From the NCBI GenBank assembly GCA_964403075.1, contig CAYOEV010000003.1, positions 62,001 to 126,000 of the forward strand: a stretch of DNA of 64,000 bases, written 5' to 3'. Of the stretch, positions 60,134-64,000 are shown one piece after another. Numbering within the stretch: the first letter of the stretch is position 1; each line of letters opens with the position of its first letter. The stretch comes from CAYOEV01 sp964403075. Lineage in GTDB: Bacteria; Bacteroidota; Bacteroidia; Cytophagales; Cyclobacteriaceae. The notes below the pieces were generated by a model, which worked only from the letters and a program-made list of their open reading frames with translations, did not search any database and was not told the origin of the DNA. Made by a program: the position numbers and the translations under genes.

Positions 60134-61371
60134 TTAATAAATTTCTCCACCAGTGCCATGATCTTTTCTGTGGCACCAGCGTGCGCCAACACAAAACTTC
60201 CAGCTCGTTGCCCCATGGATTTCCTTTCTTCTTCATTGGTGAGCCAGGTTTCCAGTTCTCTCCCAATTTCATGGCAGTCATGCACTTCCAGGGCACCACC
60301 TGCTTTCAGGAGTGCCATGGCTTCCTGAAATTTATCGTTTTTGTCATGTGCACCAAAAATTACCGGGATGCCGTATACAGCCGCCTCCAAAGTATTATGA
60401 AGGGCACCTCTAAGCCCACCGCCCACATAAGCGGCCATGCCGTATCGATAAACAGAAGACAACATGCCCATATTGTCGATGATCAACACCCGATGACGAT
60501 CGGCAAGATTTTCAGTATCAGAAAACAAAATCGATTCAGGAAGTGTATGAACCAGCTCCTGTATTTCATTTTCTAACAGGTTGTGAGGGGCCACCACGAA
60601 TTGTACGCGATCATAAAAATCATCGATTACCGGCTTGAGTATCTGCATGTCTGAAGGCCAGGTACTGCCCAAAACCATGAGGGGACCTTTTTTGAATTTT
60701 TCGATTACTTCAATAATTTTTGATTGACTGGAAATTTCCAACACCCGGTCGAAGCGCGTGTCGCCGGCAAGTGTCAGGTGCGCCTCTGGAATACCTATAC
60801 TTTTGCCCAGATCAAGAGATTGTTGGTCTTGCATAAAGTAATGTGCAATGCCTCGCAGTACCGGTTGGTAAAATTTGCCCGACCAATGGAAAAACAATTG
60901 ATTGGGTCTGAATAAGCAGGCAATCATGAGGGTGCGTACCTGCCTGTTCTGCAATTCTTTGAGCATGAAATACCAAAATTCATATTTGATAAATATGGCC
61001 AACACAGGTTGCACGATCTGCATAAATCTGGAAGCATTTTTCTTCGTATCTATCGGCAGGTAGTGGACCCAATCGGCACCTGCATAGTTTTTCCTGACTT
61101 CGTAGCCGGATGGTGAAAAAAAGGTGAGCAGTATTTGCACGTGATGGGCTTTTTTCAAGGCTTCCATGACCGGCCTTCCCTGCTCAAACTCACCTAGTGA
61201 GGCCGCATGAAACCAAATGACGGGGGCTTTCCTTGATTTTAAATCGTTCTCGAGTTTCACCGACCATTTTTTTCGGCCATCAATGAATTTTTTTGCTTTA
61301 GGATTCACTGGACGAATTAGCCAGACAATTAGCACATACGCCCAGATGCCTATACGATAGAGACCGATCAT
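60130..61371 (-). CDS. waaA: 3-deoxy-D-manno-octulosonic acid transferase
   Basis: 413 residues from the ATG at 61371: one N-terminal membrane helix (IGLYRIGIWAYVLIVWL), then a GT-B fold with WFHAASLGEFEQGRPVMEAL, YEFWYFMLKEL, GSTWPSD and a late YVGGGLRGALHNTLEAAVYGIPV. It transfers Kdo from CMP-Kdo to lipid IVA at the inner membrane, joining core to lipid A. A ten-codon longer start would enter the terminator of the peroxiredoxin gene. Pairs with the lpx genes at 11-16 kb and the GT9 gene at 25.8 kb. Confidence 0.95.
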   Translation of the reverse strand: MIGLYRIGIWAYVLIVWLIRPVNPKAKKFIDGRKKWSVKLENDLKSRKAPVIWFHAASLGEFEQGRPVMEALKKAHHVQILLTFFSPSGYEVRKNYAGADWVHYLPIDTKKNASRFMQIVQPVLAIFIKYEFWYFMLKELQNRQVRTLMIACLFRPNQLFFHWSGKFYQPVLRGIAHYFMQDQQSLDLGKSIGIPEAHLTLAGDTRFDRVLEISSQSKIIEVIEKFKKGPLMVLGSTWPSDMQILKPVIDDFYDRVQFVVAPHNLLENEIQELVHTLPESILFSDTENLADRHRVLIIDNMGMLSSVYRYGMAAYVGGGLRGALHNTLEAAVYGIPVIFGAHDKNDKFQEAMALLKAGGALEVHDCHEIGRELETWLTNEEERKSMGQRAGSFVLAHAGATEKIMALVEKFIK

Positions 61372-61399
61372 TGGGCAAAAAAACAGAAACCCTTCGAAC

Positions 61400-61430
61400 A
61401 AAAAAAGACCAGCCTGTGAAGGGTGGTCTT
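61400..61430 (-). terminator. Intrinsic terminator of the peroxiredoxin gene
   Basis: Stem AAGACCA (61405-61411) and TGGTCTT (61424-61430), 7 bp with a 12-nt loop; on the minus strand a TTTTTTTG tract follows. It separates the peroxiredoxin gene from waaA. Confidence 0.75.
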
Positions 61431-61455
61431 GAATGCTGTTTTTAGTAAGTGGGTA

Positions 61456-62085
61456 CTAGTGTGAGGCCAGGTAATTGGATACTCCTTCTTTAGTGGCCTG
61501 CATCGCGTCTTTCCCTTCTTCCCAGTTGGCGGGGCAAACCTCACCATGTTTTTCAATATGATGCCAGGCATCTGCGATACGGATCATTTCATCTATGTTT
61601 CTTCCCAAAGGCAAATCGTTGATGGTCTCGTGTCGGACAATACCTTCTTTGTCGATGAAGAATGTACCCCGGTAAGCCACAGGGGTACCTTCAAATTCAA
61701 GATTGCCTTCTTCATCGTAGCTCCAATCTCCTGCCAACACACCAAAGTTGGTGGCAATGGTCTTGGACAGGTCTGCAACCAATGGGTATTTTACGCCTGC
61801 AATACCGCCATTGTCTTTGGCAGTCATCAACCAGGCCAGGTGGGTTTCTTCCGAGTCACAAGAGGCACCTACCACCTTTACGTTTCTTTTCTCGAATTCT
61901 GCCAGTTTCTCCTGAAATGCAAGAATTTCTGTCGGGCAAACAAACGTGAAATCTTTTGGATAAAAGAAGAAGATTACCTCGCTCTTACCGATGTATTGCT
62001 CAAGTGAAAATTGTTCCACGATTTCTTCTCCATCTAAGACAGCGGGTGCGTTGAAAACGGGCGCTTTTTTACCTACTAGTGACAT
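61456..62085 (-). CDS. Typical 2-Cys peroxiredoxin
   Basis: 209 residues. Peroxidatic Cys50 in DFTFVCPTEILAF with the conserved Thr and Pro, and a resolving Cys (about 184) in GEVCPANW. It reduces H2O2, peroxynitrite and organic peroxides, using a thioredoxin-type donor; trxA is encoded elsewhere in the window. Its own -7 element TAAATTTG lies about 40 nt upstream and a terminator follows, so it is monocistronic. Confidence 0.96.
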   Translation of the reverse strand: MSLVGKKAPVFNAPAVLDGEEIVEQFSLEQYIGKSEVIFFFYPKDFTFVCPTEILAFQEKLAEFEKRNVKVVGASCDSEETHLAWLMTAKDNGGIAGVKYPLVADLSKTIATNFGVLAGDWSYDEEGNLEFEGTPVAYRGTFFIDKEGIVRHETINDLPLGRNIDEMIRIADAWHHIEKHGEVCPANWEEGKDAMQATKEGVSNYLASH

Positions 62086-62127
62086 ATGATTTGTATTAAA
62101 TAATTGAATAATTCAGTAAACTAAGTT

Positions 62128-62135
62128 CAAATTTA
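62128..62135 (-). promoter_or_regulatory. -7 element of the peroxiredoxin gene
   Basis: TAAATTTG on the minus strand, an exact TAnnTTTG match. No TTG stands at the usual distance upstream, so activation by a regulator is possible. The expected start of transcription is about 36 nt before the ATG. Confidence 0.45.
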
Positions 62136-62241
62136 CGCCTTGCACAGGTATAATCGGTACTACCTTCATAAGGTAAAATTAAATTGAAGCTTGCCTGTAC
62201 GACTTAAAAATTTGTAAATTCACTCCAAAACCTTACCACAT

Positions 62242-63309
62242 ATGACGAAAACTTTGACAAAACTCTTAGCAGTTGCCTTTCTGGTCACAGGTTTGCAGAC
62301 TGCTCAAGCGCAATTCAACACAGATGATCTGGGAGATCTGGGTACCATCTTTAATGGCGGTCAGCAGGATGCTGAATTATATTTCAATAATTATTTCCGT
62401 CCGGCCATACTGTCCTTCGGTAACGGACTCGCGGGTGGCTGGGTCAATACGGCCAAGCCACATAAGCTTCTTGGTTTTGATTTAACAGTATCTATGAATC
62501 TGGCGGCTATACCGAAGGAGGATGCGACCTTTAATTTCAATAGCGCGGGTTTTCAAAACTTAATTTTAGCTTCCGGAGATCCCAATCTGCCCACACTGGC
62601 GGGAAGCACCAGTGATGCCGTCCTGGAGTTTACTTCTCCCACCATAGATGGTGCCGATGGAGTAGAAATCGACTATACGGGCGATACCCAGTTTGCTGCA
62701 CCCGGCGGATTAAATCTGGATTTTCTTTACCTCGCGGCTCCGGTACCCACGGTGAATGCTGGAATTGGCCTGATCAAGAATACTGATCTAAAAGTAAGAT
62801 TCATTCCTACGGTGGGTACGGATGATTTTGAACTGAGCTTATGGGGTGTGGGCGTTTTGCATGATGTGAAACAACACATTCCAGGACTGAAATTAGTACC
62901 CATTGATATTTCCGCATTTGTAGGTTATACCAAAATGAACATGGACGTAGCGGTGACTACCGAGCCGGGTGATGATTTTCAGGCAGAAGACGGTTTGGCA
63001 GAATTTGAAGTGTCTTCTACGACCATACAGGTAGTAGCATCAAAAAAGCTTGCCATTTTCACCCCGTATGCGAGCGTGGGTTATAATATCGTGGACAATT
63101 CATTTAAAACATCCGGAAGGTTTTTTTACACCAATGATTTAGGAGCTACGGTAGATTTCGCCAATCTGGATGTAACGTACAGTGGTGCCAGTACCACACG
63201 TTTGACGGCAGGATTTCAGTTGAAGCTGGCCATTCTTACTTTGCATGCGGACTACACCATTCAGAAGTACAACACATTGACGGCAGGCGTGGGAATCAGC
63301 GTTCGCTAA
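62242..63309 (+). CDS. DUF6588 secreted protein
   Basis: 355 residues with a signal peptide (MTKTLTKLLAVAFLVTGLQTAQAQ). FNTDDLGDLGTIFNGGQQDAELYF, YFRPAILSFGNGLAGGWVNTAKPHK, and barrel-like strands to the end (LTAGFQLKLAILTLHADYTIQKYNTLTAGVGISV). DUF6588 is a Bacteroidota family; the C-terminal strands alternate as in an outer-membrane barrel. Probably an outer-membrane protein, role unknown. A strong hairpin terminator follows. Confidence 0.85.
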   Translation: MTKTLTKLLAVAFLVTGLQTAQAQFNTDDLGDLGTIFNGGQQDAELYFNNYFRPAILSFGNGLAGGWVNTAKPHKLLGFDLTVSMNLAAIPKEDATFNFNSAGFQNLILASGDPNLPTLAGSTSDAVLEFTSPTIDGADGVEIDYTGDTQFAAPGGLNLDFLYLAAPVPTVNAGIGLIKNTDLKVRFIPTVGTDDFELSLWGVGVLHDVKQHIPGLKLVPIDISAFVGYTKMNMDVAVTTEPGDDFQAEDGLAEFEVSSTTIQVVASKKLAIFTPYASVGYNIVDNSFKTSGRFFYTNDLGATVDFANLDVTYSGASTTRLTAGFQLKLAILTLHADYTIQKYNTLTAGVGISVR

Positions 63310-63340
63310 AAGCAGCAGAAAAATTAAAAGATTGCTAATA

Positions 63341-63374
63341 AAGAAAAGCTTGCCAATGGCAAGCTTTTCTTTTA
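63341..63374 (+). terminator. Intrinsic terminator after the DUF6588 gene
   Basis: AAGAAAAGCTTGCC (63341-63354) pairs with GGCAAGCTTTTCTT (63358-63371) over 14 bp with a 3-nt loop. T-rich on both sides of the stem, so it can work in both directions; it lies 31 nt after the DUF6588 stop. Confidence 0.82.
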
Positions 63375-63459
63375 GTCAAACAGGTGTATGAATAAATTTT
63401 GTGTTATGTACTCATATATACGCCCTGTGACACGCAGGTAACCCACGAGCATAAAAAAA

Positions 63460-63936
63460 ATGATAAAAGTATTATTCGTTTGTTTAGGAAATATTTGTAG
63501 GTCTCCTTTGGCTGAGGCCATTTTTCAGCAAAAGATAAAAAACAGGGGCCTAGAACAGCAGATTTTCGTAGATTCTGTGGGTACTTCCAATTACCACATT
63601 GGAGATGATCCGGATCCCAGAACCATACATGTGGCCAACCAGCATGGGCTTCCCATCGCACACAAGGGTAGGCAGTTCACCAAAGCGGATTATAATACTT
63701 TCGATTACATCCTGGCCATGGACCAGAGCAATAGACAAGACCTGACCGATCTGGTGGGTAATGACGAGAAATTGGTACTGATGCGTGACTTCGATGAGGA
63801 AGCGCCAGGAGCAGATGTGCCCGATCCTTATTTTGGTGGTCAGGATGGCTTTGAGCACGTATACCAAATGCTGGATCGCTCGTCGGAAGCTTTACTTGAC
63901 CACATTGTCAGAAAACATGGCCTCTGGAATGAGTGA
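63460..63936 (+). CDS. Low-molecular-weight protein-tyrosine phosphatase
   Basis: 158 residues. P-loop VCLGNICRSP (Cys8, Arg14), VDSVGTSNYHIGDDPDPR, FDYILAMDQSN and the general acid Asp in VPDPYFGG. It removes phosphate from tyrosines or arginines; bacterial relatives control exopolysaccharide export kinases (Wzb) or act on arginine-phosphate (YwlE); which type this is remains open. Its last 8 nt overlap the next gene. Confidence 0.94.
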   Translation: MIKVLFVCLGNICRSPLAEAIFQQKIKNRGLEQQIFVDSVGTSNYHIGDDPDPRTIHVANQHGLPIAHKGRQFTKADYNTFDYILAMDQSNRQDLTDLVGNDEKLVLMRDFDEEAPGADVPDPYFGGQDGFEHVYQMLDRSSEALLDHIVRKHGLWNE

Positions 63937-64000
63937 AAGAGATCTGATCATGGGCTGCCTGCAAGCGGCAGGGCGGTCAGATAATCTAATGGCCATTCAC
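63929..64000 (+). CDS. Start of a gene cut by the window end
   Basis: 24 codons are visible from the ATG at 63929 (MSERDLIMGCLQAAGRSDNL on). An in-frame ATG at 63917 would start it four codons earlier. It overlaps the phosphatase gene by 8 nt, a spacing common in this genome, so it should be a real gene in one operon with it. Too little is visible to name it. Confidence 0.5.
   Translation, partial: MSERDLIMGCLQAAGRSDNLMAIH

Noticed and set aside
1..64000. tRNA genes, CRISPR arrays, insertion sequences, prophage and T9SS C-terminal sorting domains
   Set aside because: I scanned spacers and gene ends for them and saw none; no cloverleaf, spaced direct repeats, transposase motifs or sorting-domain ends were recognised.

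Overview
The window is a chromosomal, gene-dense stretch from a member of the Bacteroidota, most likely Cytophagales. The sequence supports this through an LpxC-FabZ fusion, the type IX secretion regulator PorX, Bacteroidota-specific families (DUF4249, DUF4290, DUF2851, DUF6588, FISUMP), a FecR/ECF-sigma/TonB-receptor operon, lipoproteins, and promoter elements of the TTG-N19-TAnnTTTG type instead of E. coli-like -35/-10 boxes. No tRNA, rRNA operon, CRISPR array, insertion sequence or prophage is visible. A run of ten N inside rnhA shows that the sequence is a scaffolded draft.

Layout. 1-1.4 kb: 3' part of a sodium/solute symporter. 1.7-6.7 kb (minus): ECF sigma factor, FecR anti-sigma, STN-containing TonB-dependent receptor and DUF4249 lipoprotein, a cell-surface signalling and uptake operon. 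6.7-7.4 kb: a 716-nt gap without a convincing gene. 7.4-9.1 kb (minus): SRP RNA, transaldolase-like fsa, a 68-aa protein and ftsE. 9.2-10.9 kb: an outer-membrane barrel protein, an unknown protein and a lipoprotein. 11-16 kb (minus): HD phosphohydrolase, lpxD, lpxC-fabZ, lpxA and an orphan ABC ATPase, the lipid A operon. 16.1-19.3 kb (plus): porX, tsaE, ald in overlapping reading frames. 19.4-25.7 kb (minus): trxA, a FISUMP protein, and dnaE with an N-terminal proofreading exonuclease behind two small envelope genes.

25.8-33.8 kb holds mostly single metabolic genes: a GT9 glycosyltransferase, DUF72, SDR, nitroreductase, MscS, metY, a CoA-binding protein, Xaa-Pro peptidase and RidA. 33.8-36.2 kb (minus) encodes two paralogous membrane proteins that look like histidine kinases with decayed catalytic parts; this is the least explained locus in the window. 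36.3-41.1 kb: DUF4290, murA (Asp in place of the fosfomycin-target Cys), M15 peptidase, nucleoside phosphorylase, trhO. 41.2-50.3 kb (minus): NeuD-like acetyltransferase, polytopic membrane protein, DUF2851, pyrF, then lolA-like, ftsK, pyrD, xerD. 50.3-54.2 kb: aroQ, a SerC-like aminotransferase, a TPR protein, marC, rnhA. 54.3-64 kb: a Calx-beta lipoprotein, GT4, FkbM-like and GT2 genes, rsgA, waaA, peroxiredoxin, DUF6588, a low-molecular-weight tyrosine phosphatase and the start of one more gene.

The common theme is the cell envelope: lipid A and Kdo attachment (lpxD, lpxC-fabZ, lpxA, waaA), peptidoglycan (murA, M15), lipoprotein trafficking (lolA-like), division and chromosome segregation (ftsE, ftsK, xerD), and T9SS control (porX). 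Genes are packed tightly. Co-directional genes often overlap by 4-8 nt, and five convergent pairs share exactly a TTAG or TTAA tetranucleotide holding both stop codons. Start codons other than ATG (TTG, GTG) are frequent.
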